Assembly (NCBI RefSeq): GCF_028293835.1
Contig: NZ_JAQGNX010000170.1
Location: 145,064-209,063, forward strand
From: Pseudomonas sp.
GTDB lineage: Bacteria; Pseudomonadota; Gammaproteobacteria; Pseudomonadales; Pseudomonadaceae
DNA length: 64,000 nt
Direction of reading: 5' to 3'
Under the pieces are notes generated by a model. That model saw only the letters and a list, made by a program, of their open reading frames with translations. It was not told the DNA's origin and searched no databases. Both the position numbers and the translations under genes were made by a program. Shown in pieces: positions 26,414 through 34,882 of this stretch. Each line of letters starts with the position of its first letter. Position 1 is the first letter of the stretch.

Positions 26414-28441
26414 TCAGGCTTGAATCATTTCCCGCACCTTGGCCGTCAAGTGATCAAAAACGAAGGGTTTGGTGATCAGTTGCATGCCTGAGTCGAGGAA
26501 CCCGGCGCGTACCGCTGCGTGTTCCGCATAACCGGTGATGAACAACACCTTCAATGCCGGACGCAGTTGCCGGCCTATCTCAGCCAATTGCCGCCCGTTC
26601 ATCCCCGGTAAGCCAACGTCGCTGATCATCAAGTCGATGCGCTGTGAGGATTCGAGTATGGGGACGGCGCTGTGTGCATCGCTGGCCTGGACGAAGGCGT
26701 AACCAAGTTCGCTGAGCACCTCGCTGACCAGCACTCTTACCGCTGGGTCGTCTTCGACGATCAGAACCGTTTCGCCCTCTTTGGCATACGGAGCGTTGCT
26801 CTGATAGACCTGTTCATCCTGCTGCTCCTCGCCGGGGAAGCGGGGTAGATAAAGGCGGACCGTGGTGCCTACAGACACTTCGCTTTGAATCGCCACATGG
26901 CCGTGGGACTGTTTGCTAAAGCCATAGATCATTGACAGCCCGAGGCCGGTGCCTTGGCCAATCGGTTTGGTGGTAAAAAACGGGTCAAACGCGCGGCTGA
27001 TGACGCTTTGTGGCATGCCGCAACCGGTGTCACTCACACTGAGGACCACGTACTCCCCAGGCTGCAAATTTTCCTGGGTGCTGGTGAAGTTTTTATCCAG
27101 CCGCTGGTTGTAGGTGCTAATGGTGAGTTGGCCACCTTCAGGCATGGCATCACGGGCGTTCAATACCAGGTTGAGCAAGGCGCTTTCAAGTTGGTTTGGA
27201 TCGGCTTCTGCGGTCCACAATTGCTCGTCCATCTGCGCGTCCAGGCGAATGCTTTCGTTCAGACTGCGATGAATAAGTTCGCCCATGGAGTCAACCAGTT
27301 GGTTCATATGCACCGGTTTGGAGTCGAGGGACTGGCGACGGGAAAACGCCAGCAAGCGGTGGGTCAGGGCGGCGGCACGGTTAGCCGACGTCACGCCCAG
27401 GTCGATCAGGCTGTCGAGGTCCTCGGTGCGACCGCGGGATAATCGTCTACGCAATAATTCAAGACTGCCGATAATTCCGGTCAACATGTTATTGAAGTCG
27501 TGGGCAATGCCGCCCGTGAGCTGTCCAACGGCTTCCATTTTCTGTGACTGGCGCAGGGCTTCCTCGTTGTGTCGCAGTTGTGAGGTGCGCTCTTCTACCT
27601 GCTGCTCAAGGGTTTCGTTAAGCCGGTGAAGTTGCGCTTCGCCGTGCTTGCGCTCACTGATGTCCGAGGTCACGCCGGCCAATGAATGCACGGCGCCCTG
27701 TTGGTCACGAATGGCTCTGGCGCGTACATCGACCCAGTTGATAGAACCGTTGGGCCAGACATTGCGGTACTCGATGATTAAGTCATCACCGGTTTTCAGG
27801 CTGTTGTGCAACGCCAATTGCATCGCCGACTGGTCTTCGATCAGTACCGAACCGAGCCAGTCATCGAAGGTGAAACTCTCATCTTCGGCACGTCCGTAAT
27901 GGGATTTACTGATAGCGGAGCAGGTCAGCGTCAGCTCGCTGATGCTGAGTTGCCACGAACCCAGGCGTCCGGCCTTTAGTGCAATCTGCAAGCGTTGTTC
28001 GCTTTCCAGAATATCTTCCATGCGCACCCGGGCTTCATATTGTCGACGACGGCCGCGCAGGGCTGTGGTGACTAGACTGACCAGTGTGGCTGGGTGAAAC
28101 GGGCGTTCGAGAAAGGTAACGTTGCCCAGGCGGGCGCCTAGGCGCGTCGACGGGTTTTGCTCAGGCCCACCGTGGTGAGTCAGCAATACGATGGGCATGT
28201 CAGACCAGGTTGGCTGATTATCCATCAACCCGAGCAAGGCACTGATGTTGGTTCCATGCAAGGCCTCGTCAGCAATGATCGCCATGCCGGCGCCCAATGC
28301 CAGCTCTTCACACAAATGCGCCAGGTCCCGAGCCATGAGCGCGGAAAAGCCTGCTTCTTCGAGCAGCATTTTGGCGATTTGGCTGTCGCGTCCACACGGT
28401 GCAAGGATGATCGCTCGTTCAGAAAAGCCCGGAATGCTCAC
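26414..28441 (-). CDS. Hybrid histidine kinase with pseudo-receiver, PAS, HisKA, HATPase and receiver
   Basis: 675 residues, soluble. Residues about 10-130 look like a degenerate receiver. A PAS domain follows (about 150-262, ending in DISERKHGEA), a coiled coil, the H-box GGIAHDFNNML with His314, the ATPase domain (LVLNARDAMPEGG, DTGCGMP, GTGLGLSMIYG) and a true receiver (VLIVEDDPAVR, aspartate in LMISDVGLPGMNG, TKPF). Its ATG overlaps the stop of the KaiC-like gene by 4 bp, so the two are translationally coupled. This implies a functional pair in which the ATPase modulates kinase output (inference). Confidence 0.92.
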   Translation of the reverse strand: MSIPGFSERAIILAPCGRDSQIAKMLLEEAGFSALMARDLAHLCEELALGAGMAIIADEALHGTNISALLGLMDNQPTWSDMPIVLLTHHGGPEQNPSTRLGARLGNVTFLERPFHPATLVSLVTTALRGRRRQYEARVRMEDILESEQRLQIALKAGRLGSWQLSISELTLTCSAISKSHYGRAEDESFTFDDWLGSVLIEDQSAMQLALHNSLKTGDDLIIEYRNVWPNGSINWVDVRARAIRDQQGAVHSLAGVTSDISERKHGEAQLHRLNETLEQQVEERTSQLRHNEEALRQSQKMEAVGQLTGGIAHDFNNMLTGIIGSLELLRRRLSRGRTEDLDSLIDLGVTSANRAAALTHRLLAFSRRQSLDSKPVHMNQLVDSMGELIHRSLNESIRLDAQMDEQLWTAEADPNQLESALLNLVLNARDAMPEGGQLTISTYNQRLDKNFTSTQENLQPGEYVVLSVSDTGCGMPQSVISRAFDPFFTTKPIGQGTGLGLSMIYGFSKQSHGHVAIQSEVSVGTTVRLYLPRFPGEEQQDEQVYQSNAPYAKEGETVLIVEDDPAVRVLVSEVLSELGYAFVQASDAHSAVPILESSQRIDLMISDVGLPGMNGRQLAEIGRQLRPALKVLFITGYAEHAAVRAGFLDSGMQLITKPFVFDHLTAKVREMIQA

Positions 28442-29922
28442 GCGTCTTCTTCCCTCATCAACGGTTTACTCTCCCCATGATATTCAGGCACGCCGCGCAG
28501 CACACCCTGGAATGCGTCCAACGGTGCACCAATGGTCAAGCCTTGCGCATCAATTCGATATTCGCGGATCGTCGACTCGTGGGTGCCAGTACGCTTTTTG
28601 ATGACGGAAATAGCCCGACGAACCTGGCCCATGGCTTCGAAGTAACGCAACAGAATGACGCTGTCAGCCAAGTACGTTATGTCCACCGGCGCGCGCATGT
28701 CGCCCACCAGGCCATGTTGGGCCACCGTCATAAAGGTCGAAGCGCCTTGGCGGTTCAAGTACAACAGCAACTCGTGCATGTGCAGGATTAACGCGTTTTC
28801 CCCAGGCATCGCGGCCTGGTAACCATTGATGCTGTCGATCACGACGGTTTTGATGTGCTTGTCATCGACGCAACGTCGAACTCGGTGTGAAAACTCACCG
28901 GGTGACAGCTCTGCAGCGTCGACCTGTTCGATGGTCAAGTAGCCGGTCTCTTGCAGCGCCTGGAGGTCGATGCCGAGGCCTTTCATACGGTGGAACAGCA
29001 GTCCCAGCTCTTCGTCGAAGATGAACAGCCCGACCTTTTCACCGCGTGCAACAGCGGCCGCGGCAAACACTAGGGAAATAAGCGATTTGCCCGTGCCCGC
29101 CGGGCCCAGTATCAGCGTGCCGGACCCACTGTCGATACCGCCACCGAGCAAGGCGTCAAGTTGCGGAATATGGCTACTCAACTGGGTTCGTTGATAGCGC
29201 TGGCGATGTTCGGCTGCCACCAGGCGCGGGAAGACATGAATGCCATCGCTCATGATGGTGAAATCGTGAAACCCGCCTCGGTATTTCTGTCCGCGATACT
29301 TGACCACCCGCAACCGTCGTCGTTCTGCGCCGTAGTCGGGGGTCAGTTCTTCGAGACGGATAACGCCGTGGGCAACGCTGTGTACCGTCTTGTCCAACGA
29401 CTCAGTGGTCAGGTCGTCAAGCAAGACGACAGTAGCGTCGTAGCGCGCAAAATAGTGTTTGATCGCCAGAATCTGCCGCCGATAACGTAGCGAACTCTGT
29501 GCCAACAGCCGGATCTCCGACAAGCTGTCAATGATCACGCGCGACGGTTTGATTTGCTCAACCACTTCAAAAATCTGCCGGGTCGCTTCACCGAGTTCCA
29601 GATCAGATGAATACAACAAACTTTGCTGATGCTCAGCGTTGAGTAAGCTTTCGGGTGGTGTCAGCTCGTAAATATCAATGGAATCATCCAGCTCCCAACC
29701 GTGGGACCGGGCACCATCGCGCAACTCACGCTCGGTTTCAGACAACGTGATGTACAGCGAACGTTCGCCGATGGCAGCCCCTGCCAGCAGAAATTGCAGG
29801 GCGATAGTGGTTTTGCCCGTTCCTGGCTGGCCTTCAAGGAGGAAGACGTGACTGCGAGAAAGTCCCCCTGACAGGATGTCATCCAAACCCGCTATGCCGG
29901 TTGCCGCTTTCAATGTGATCAA
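28438..29922 (-). CDS. KaiC-like double-domain RecA-type ATPase
   Basis: 494 residues from TTG 29922, chosen because AAGAGGG stands 6 bp upstream and the family starts near ITLKAATGI; the frame is open 34 codons further. Two KaiC domains: CI with Walker A GQPGTGKTT (31-39) and ETE near 62-64, CII with GPAGTGKS (273-280) and DEE at 303-305. By eye the KaiC phosphosites Ser431-Thr432 align with Thr416-Tyr417 in DITYLADS. No kaiA or kaiB is nearby. Such KaiC homologues outside cyanobacteria are thought to link ATP state to signalling. It is coupled to the hybrid kinase. Confidence 0.92.
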   Translation of the reverse strand: MITLKAATGIAGLDDILSGGLSRSHVFLLEGQPGTGKTTIALQFLLAGAAIGERSLYITLSETERELRDGARSHGWELDDSIDIYELTPPESLLNAEHQQSLLYSSDLELGEATRQIFEVVEQIKPSRVIIDSLSEIRLLAQSSLRYRRQILAIKHYFARYDATVVLLDDLTTESLDKTVHSVAHGVIRLEELTPDYGAERRRLRVVKYRGQKYRGGFHDFTIMSDGIHVFPRLVAAEHRQRYQRTQLSSHIPQLDALLGGGIDSGSGTLILGPAGTGKSLISLVFAAAAVARGEKVGLFIFDEELGLLFHRMKGLGIDLQALQETGYLTIEQVDAAELSPGEFSHRVRRCVDDKHIKTVVIDSINGYQAAMPGENALILHMHELLLYLNRQGASTFMTVAQHGLVGDMRAPVDITYLADSVILLRYFEAMGQVRRAISVIKKRTGTHESTIREYRIDAQGLTIGAPLDAFQGVLRGVPEYHGESKPLMREEDA

Positions 29923-30226
29923 GAATCGCCCTCTTACGACCTGGAAATAACGATCAAGCAGTGGTGTATTAGCCACAACGCTGCGGCCGTCTGAAGGCGC
30001 CCACACACAGTTTTGGCGACTCAATAACGGCCTTAAGTCTCTTGACCTCAGTAACAGTCGGCCGTTCCCCTGTTTTTACAGCGGGTATTGCCAAAAAAAT
30101 CATACGCCTATGAGCGTGTCGGGCATCCGGAGAATGGCGCAACCGCTGCCTTACGGCTGTCCTGTCAGGCTTGTTATAGTTTGCCCCGTGTTAACCCCGT
30201 CGCTTTTGCTCTCCAGGAGGACTGCC
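29923..30226. promoter_or_regulatory. Divergent intergenic region kaiC-like / crotonase
   Basis: 304 bp between two divergent starts. On the plus strand TATAGT at about 30174-30179 is a possible -10 for the crotonase gene, without a convincing -35. On the minus strand only the AAGAGGG ribosome site of the KaiC-like gene is clear. Nothing else is recognised. Confidence 0.35.
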
Positions 30227-31051
30227 ATGCTCGATTACAAATCCGATTACCAAGCGTTTCACGTCGAATTGTCCGATAACATTGCCCACGTGCAGATCAA
30301 CCGGCCGGAAAAAATCAATGCCATGAACGCTGCGTTCTGGACTGAGATCATCGAAATTTTTCAATGGATCGATGACACCGACGAAGTGCGTGTGGTGATA
30401 CTGAGTGGCGCCGGAAAACATTTTTCTTCCGGCATCGATCTGATGCTTTTGGCCGCTGTAGCCTCCGAATTAGGCAAAGACGTGGGCCGCAACGCCCGTC
30501 TGCTACGGCGCAAAATTCTTAAGATGCAGGCGTCTTTCAATGCGGTCGACAATTGCCGCAAGCCAGTGCTGGCGGCGATTCAGGGCTATTGCATCGGCGG
30601 CGCAATCGATCTGATTTCGGCCTGTGACATGCGCTATGCCGCCGAAGACGCGCAGTTCTCGATTAAAGAAATCGACATGGGCATGGCCGCAGACGTCGGC
30701 ACTTTGCAGCGATTGCCGCGAATCATTGGTGACGGTATGTTGCGCGAACTGGCCTACACCGGGCGTACTATTGGCGCAGAGGAAGCGTGCCGCATTGGTT
30801 TGGTGAATCGCAGGTTCGCGGATACGCCCAGCCTGTTGCAAGGTGTGCTGGAGATCGCTCGGGAAATTGCCGCTAAATCACCGATCGCGATCGCCGGCAC
30901 CAAGGAGATGATCAGTTACATGCGCGACCACCGAATCGATGATGGTTTGGAATACGTTGCGACCTGGAACGCAGCCATGCTGCAATCTGCCGATTTACGC
31001 TTGGCAGTGGCTGCACACATGAATAAACAGAAAGCGGCGTTTGATCATTAG
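30227..31051 (+). CDS. Crotonase / enoyl-CoA hydratase-isomerase family protein
   Basis: 274 residues from ATG 30227, with a strong CAGGAGG 6 bp upstream. Crotonase features are INRPEKINAMN (residues 24-34), SGAGKHFSSGIDL, which forms the oxyanion hole, and QGYCIGGAIDLISACDMRYA around 124-143. Acidic residues in SIKEIDMGMAADVG (148-161) fit a delta3,5-delta2,4-dienoyl-CoA isomerase-like member. It probably acts in fatty-acid beta-oxidation of unsaturated chains; hydratase activity is an alternative. Confidence 0.88.
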   Translation: MLDYKSDYQAFHVELSDNIAHVQINRPEKINAMNAAFWTEIIEIFQWIDDTDEVRVVILSGAGKHFSSGIDLMLLAAVASELGKDVGRNARLLRRKILKMQASFNAVDNCRKPVLAAIQGYCIGGAIDLISACDMRYAAEDAQFSIKEIDMGMAADVGTLQRLPRIIGDGMLRELAYTGRTIGAEEACRIGLVNRRFADTPSLLQGVLEIAREIAAKSPIAIAGTKEMISYMRDHRIDDGLEYVATWNAAMLQSADLRLAVAAHMNKQKAAFDH

Positions 31052-31085
31052 CCTTTGATAAGTAAGCATTGGCCTGGAGATTTTC

Positions 31086-31913
31086 ATGACACGTTGGACA
31101 ACTGCCGTCCTTGATACCCAACTCAGTGGCGGTTGGGCTGTGGTGCATAGCCCGGAAGGGTTTCTGCGCGATGAAAATGGCGCGATGTTCCCTCGGGAAT
31201 GGTTGAAGCGTCAGGAACTTTCAATACTGAGTGAACACGGTATTGGCCATTTTGATGGCGAGCCGGTGTATCTGTTGGTGCTCAGGCAGCCTGCGGCTAT
31301 CGACGGCTGCACCTGGCAGGGGCTGCGTCAGTTCATGCTGGAAGGCGAGTTCGACGTCTACAAAAAACTTGGATACGCGGCTCAGATCAGCACGTGGGCG
31401 CGGGAGCACCGTTTTTGCGGCAGTTGTGGTTTGCCGATGCAGCAAGTGCCGGGCGAGCGTGCGATGTATTGCGAGCACTGTAATCTGCGCCATTACCCGC
31501 GTATTTCGCCAAGCATGATCGTGCTGGTCACACGAGGTGACGAGATCCTGCTGGCACGATCGCCGCGGTTCGTCACTGGGGTTTACAGCACCTTGGCAGG
31601 CTTTGCTGAACCGGGTGAGTCAGTGGAGGACTGTGTGCGTCGCGAGGTCATGGAAGAGGTGCAACTGAAGGTCAAAAACATTCAGTACATGGGCAGCCAG
31701 TGCTGGCCGTTCCCGCATTCGATGATGCTGGGCTTCCATGCCGAATACGAAAGCGGCGAGATTGTCCCCCAGGCTGATGAAATTGAAGACGCGCGCTGGT
31801 TTCACGTCAACGACTTGCCGCCGCTGCCAGCGAACCGCTCAATCGCTCGCTACCTGATTGATGTCTATTTGGCCCGGCATGCCGGCTTAGCTGAACCAGT
31901 GCTGCCAGGCTAG
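31086..31913 (+). CDS. nudC: NADH pyrophosphatase NudC
   Basis: 275 residues. A zinc ribbon (C111-x2-C114 and C129-x2-C132) precedes the Nudix box GFAEPGESVEDCVRREVMEE (172-191) with all metal-binding glutamates. The downstream NudC specificity motif SQPWPFPxS appears as SQCWPFPHS (204-212), with one change. NudC hydrolyses NADH to NMNH and AMP and removes NAD caps from RNA. It follows the crotonase gene by 34 bp, and its last 27 bp overlap the convergent TauE-family gene. Confidence 0.94.
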   Translation: MTRWTTAVLDTQLSGGWAVVHSPEGFLRDENGAMFPREWLKRQELSILSEHGIGHFDGEPVYLLVLRQPAAIDGCTWQGLRQFMLEGEFDVYKKLGYAAQISTWAREHRFCGSCGLPMQQVPGERAMYCEHCNLRHYPRISPSMIVLVTRGDEILLARSPRFVTGVYSTLAGFAEPGESVEDCVRREVMEEVQLKVKNIQYMGSQCWPFPHSMMLGFHAEYESGEIVPQADEIEDARWFHVNDLPPLPANRSIARYLIDVYLARHAGLAEPVLPG

Positions 31914-32660
31914 GCGTATGGTCAGGCCGAGCACCACAATGATGAACACCGGGCGGATGAACCTGGCGCCTCCCTGGATCGCGGTACGCGCACCGAAGAA
32001 GGCTCCGACCATCAATGAGGAGCCCATGCACAGGCCGATCAGCCAATCCACTTGCCCGGAGAATATGAACACTGACAGCGCTGCGGCATTGCTGACGAAG
32101 TTCATGGACCGTGCGACACCGCTGGCTCTTACCAAGTCTATGGGATAGATCAATAAGGTGCTGACGGTCCAGAACGCGCCGGTGCCAGGTCCGGCAACGC
32201 CATCATAAAACCCGAGGCCCAGGCCCTGGGGCAGTTGCCATTTCTTTTTGATCGGCAGGTCGCTGTCCAGGGGAGCCTTGGGCACACCGCCGAACAATAA
32301 ATACAGGCCGCAACCAAAAACGATCACTGGCAGCATCTGATTGATCCATTCTGCGGGCAGGTAATGGGCGACCACTGCGCCGATCAAGGCACCCGCAGCC
32401 GTGCCCAGCAATGCGTGAATCCATTGTTTGGGATCGAATAATTTGCGCCGGAAAAAGGTGTAACTGGCCATTGCTGAACCAAACGTCGAGCTGAGTTTGT
32501 TGGTGCCCAGCACAAGGTGCGGCGGCAAGCCTGCAGTCATCAAGGCTGGGGTGGTCAACAGACCGCCGCCGCCAGCGATGGCATCGATAAAACCTGCTAC
32601 AAAAGCCACGGCGGTAAGAGCGACGAGGGTGGTCAGATCAACACTGAGTTCGAGCGACAT
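31887..32660 (-). CDS. TauE/SafE-family membrane permease
   Basis: 257 residues, eight or so hydrophobic helices. The family repeat is visible in FVAGFIDAIAGGGGLLTTPALMTAGLPPHLVLGTNKL (19-55) and again, diverged, in GFYDGVAGPGTGAFWTV (148-164). TauE/SafE proteins export sulfite or sulfonate-derived anions, and many remain unassigned. It overlaps nudC by 27 bp tail to tail, so there is no room for terminators between them. Confidence 0.88.
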   Translation of the reverse strand: MSLELSVDLTTLVALTAVAFVAGFIDAIAGGGGLLTTPALMTAGLPPHLVLGTNKLSSTFGSAMASYTFFRRKLFDPKQWIHALLGTAAGALIGAVVAHYLPAEWINQMLPVIVFGCGLYLLFGGVPKAPLDSDLPIKKKWQLPQGLGLGFYDGVAGPGTGAFWTVSTLLIYPIDLVRASGVARSMNFVSNAAALSVFIFSGQVDWLIGLCMGSSLMVGAFFGARTAIQGGARFIRPVFIIVVLGLTIRLAWQHWFS

Positions 32661-32817
32661 GGGGAGTTTTTCGACTTATACGGCAGTGCGCAGAATAGCT
32701 GCGCCAGAAGCCGCGCATTTTACCCATAACCGAGAGTGGCAGACACCCTCATTGCGTAGGGGCAGCCTGACCGAGCGCTGCTTCGCTACCGAGTATCTAC
32801 AGGCGAAGCGATCTACC

Positions 32818-33963
32818 TTACAGCTCTGTAATCCGCACCCACCGCTGTTCCCGCGCCGCCATCCGAATCGCTGCCGCCAAACGCTCTACCTGCCAGGCTT
32901 CTTCGAAGTCCGGGCCGTCCTTGCCTTGGTTGAAAACGGCCTGAATGAGCGCATGCACTTCAAGGGTTTTCAGCTCGTTATAACCCAGTTGATGGCCAGG
33001 CGCGGGGCAGAACGCGGCGTAGCCGGGCAATGCAGGGCCGGCTAAAACCCGCTGAAAGCTACCTTGGTCCGCACGACACACCCGCAGTTCATTGAGTCGC
33101 TCTTGATCGAACGCAATCGTGCCTCGGGTTCCGCTAATTTCAAACGCCAGATGATTTTTATAGCCGTGTTTCAGCCAACTGCTGCTGAACGTTCCACGGG
33201 CGCCGCTGGCGAAGCGCAGCAGGGCGTGAGTTTGATCGTCTACGGCAATAAAACGTTTCTCGCGGCTGCCAACCGTGGCAGGGCGTTGCGGATGCACAGT
33301 GTTGGCGTCCGCGCATACGGCCTCGACGTCGCCCATCAAATGGCGAGCCAGCGCCAGTAAGTGGCTGCCCAAATCAGCCAGTGCGCCTCCCGCGTGGGCT
33401 TCTTCGCAGCGCCACGACCAAGGGGACGCAGGATCGGCCATGAAGTCTTCGCTGAACTCACCCTGGAAACTGACGATTTGCCCCAGCTCGCCGCTTTCGA
33501 TCATCTGCCGCGCCAGACCGATAATAGGGTTGTGCTGATAGTTGTAACCCACTCGCGTGACCACACCCGCTTTTTTTGCGGCGTTACGCATGTCGTCTGC
33601 CTGGGCGAGGCTGACGGCCAAAGGCTTTTCGCAGTACACGGTTTTACCCGCTTCTACCGCTGCCATGGCCATGGGGTAATGCAGATGATTGGGGGTGGTG
33701 ATCGCAATAATATCTACTTCGGGGTCGCTGATCAGCTGTTGCCAGTCACTGTGGGCATGGTCGAACCCCCAGTCGCTGGCGCACCGGGTTGCGCGTGCGG
33801 CATCGGCATCGGCCAACGCGGCGAGACGCAGCTGGACAGGGAGTGCGAACGCAGCGCTGACGTTGCGGAACGCCATAGCATGGGCGCGCCCCATGAAGCC
33901 GGTGCCAATCAGGCCGATTCCAAGCTGCGGTAACCCTGCGGCGGATCGAGAAAACTGACGCAT
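32818..33963 (-). CDS. Gfo/Idh/MocA-family sugar or inositol dehydrogenase
   Basis: 381 residues. The Rossmann start GIGLIGTGFMGRAHAMAF (15-32), the TTPNHLHYPMAMAAVEAGKTVYCEKPLA segment (about 94-121) with the catalytic-lysine EKP motif, and GGALADLGSHL (191-201) identify the family. It oxidises a sugar, polyol or inositol with NAD(P)+. The promoter region holds two GGAA-N6-TTCT sites, a pattern linked with RpiR-type inositol regulators, so an inositol-like substrate is a reasonable guess, not a proof. It is transcribed alone after a terminator. Confidence 0.88.
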   Translation of the reverse strand: MRQFSRSAAGLPQLGIGLIGTGFMGRAHAMAFRNVSAAFALPVQLRLAALADADAARATRCASDWGFDHAHSDWQQLISDPEVDIIAITTPNHLHYPMAMAAVEAGKTVYCEKPLAVSLAQADDMRNAAKKAGVVTRVGYNYQHNPIIGLARQMIESGELGQIVSFQGEFSEDFMADPASPWSWRCEEAHAGGALADLGSHLLALARHLMGDVEAVCADANTVHPQRPATVGSREKRFIAVDDQTHALLRFASGARGTFSSSWLKHGYKNHLAFEISGTRGTIAFDQERLNELRVCRADQGSFQRVLAGPALPGYAAFCPAPGHQLGYNELKTLEVHALIQAVFNQGKDGPDFEEAWQVERLAAAIRMAAREQRWVRITEL

Positions 33964-33989
33964 GACGGTGTCCTTTGGCGTTATTGTCC

Positions 33990-34032
33990 GGAAAATATAT
34001 TCTTTAAATAAAATAAATGGAATATAAATTCT
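33990..34032. promoter_or_regulatory. Pair of GGAA-N6-TTCT palindromes, candidate operator
   Basis: GGAAAATATATTCT (33990-34003) and GGAATATAAATTCT (34019-34032) stand 29 bp apart, in an AT-rich stretch 27-69 bp before the Gfo/Idh/MocA start. GGAA-N6-TTCC is the reported motif of RpiR-type IolR proteins in other proteobacteria; each copy here differs in the last base. Confidence 0.45.
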
Positions 34033-34045
34033 CTAGACAGCCCAT

Positions 34046-34075
34046 AAAAAAACAGCCCGAAGAGGCTGTTTTTTT
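34046..34075 (-). terminator. Rho-independent terminator after the SDR gene
   Basis: AACAGCC and GGCTGTT form a 7-bp stem with a 6-nt loop (CGAAGA on the plus strand), flanked by A and T runs, so it works on either strand. It separates the SDR gene from the Gfo/Idh gene. Confidence 0.85.
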
Positions 34076-34090
34076 AGACAGGAATCAGGC

Positions 34091-34858
34091 TCAGGAAAGG
34101 AAACCGCCGTCCACGTTCAACGCAACACCGGTGGTGTAGCTTGATGCATCACTGGCCAGATAAAGCACCGCGCCAGCCATTTCACTCGGCGCTGCCACGC
34201 GCTTGAGTGGAATTTGCGCCAACGCCATATTAAGGATCGCGTCGTTTTTCACCAACGCCGAGGCGAACTTGGTGTCAGTCAGGCCCGGCAGCAGGGCATT
34301 GCAACGAATCCCGAAGGCAGCACATTCCTTGGCAAACACTTTGGTCATGTTGATGACGGCAGCTTTGGTCACCGAATAGATGCCCTGAAACACGCCCGGT
34401 GAAATGCCGTTGATCGATGCGACGTTGATGATGCTGCCACCACCGTGTTCGCGCATCAGCTTGCCGGCTTCCACCGACATAAAGAAATAACCACGGATGT
34501 TCACGTCCACGGTTTTCTGGAACGCGCTGAGGTCGGTGTCCAGGACGTTGCAAAATTGTGGGTTGGTCGCTGCGTTGTTGACCAGAATGTCCAGGCGCCC
34601 GAACTGTTCGCGGATCTGCGCAAATGTGCTCTGGATCTGTTCCATCTCGCCAATATGGCAGGCAATGGCTGTGGCCTTGCCGCCATCGGCAATAATCGCA
34701 TCCGCCACATGCTGGCAGCCGTCGATTTTGCGGCTGGAGACAATTACGTGGGCGCCTTGCTGGGCCAGGAGCCTGGCGATGGCTTCACCGATGCCACGGC
34801 TGGCGCCTGAGACGAAAGCGACCTTGCCATCGAGGTCGAAGAGTTGGGTCTTGGACAT
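34091..34858 (-). CDS. SDR-family oxidoreductase
   Basis: 255 residues of the classical short-chain dehydrogenase type. The cofactor loop is GASRGIGEAIA (18-28), with NNAA near 92-95, the catalytic Ser in INVASINGI and Tyr-x3-Lys in YSVTK (about 159-163), and a C-terminal NVDGGFLS. A serine-type loop before the second strand is compatible with NADP use. It lies 24 bp after the phosphotransferase-like gene on the same strand. In Pseudomonas this pair often accompanies acyl-CoA metabolism, so the substrate may be a hydroxyacyl-CoA (inference). Confidence 0.9.
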   Translation of the reverse strand: MSKTQLFDLDGKVAFVSGASRGIGEAIARLLAQQGAHVIVSSRKIDGCQHVADAIIADGGKATAIACHIGEMEQIQSTFAQIREQFGRLDILVNNAATNPQFCNVLDTDLSAFQKTVDVNIRGYFFMSVEAGKLMREHGGGSIINVASINGISPGVFQGIYSVTKAAVINMTKVFAKECAAFGIRCNALLPGLTDTKFASALVKNDAILNMALAQIPLKRVAAPSEMAGAVLYLASDASSYTTGVALNVDGGFLS

Positions 34859-34882
34859 TTTTTCTTCCTTATAGTGTCGCAG

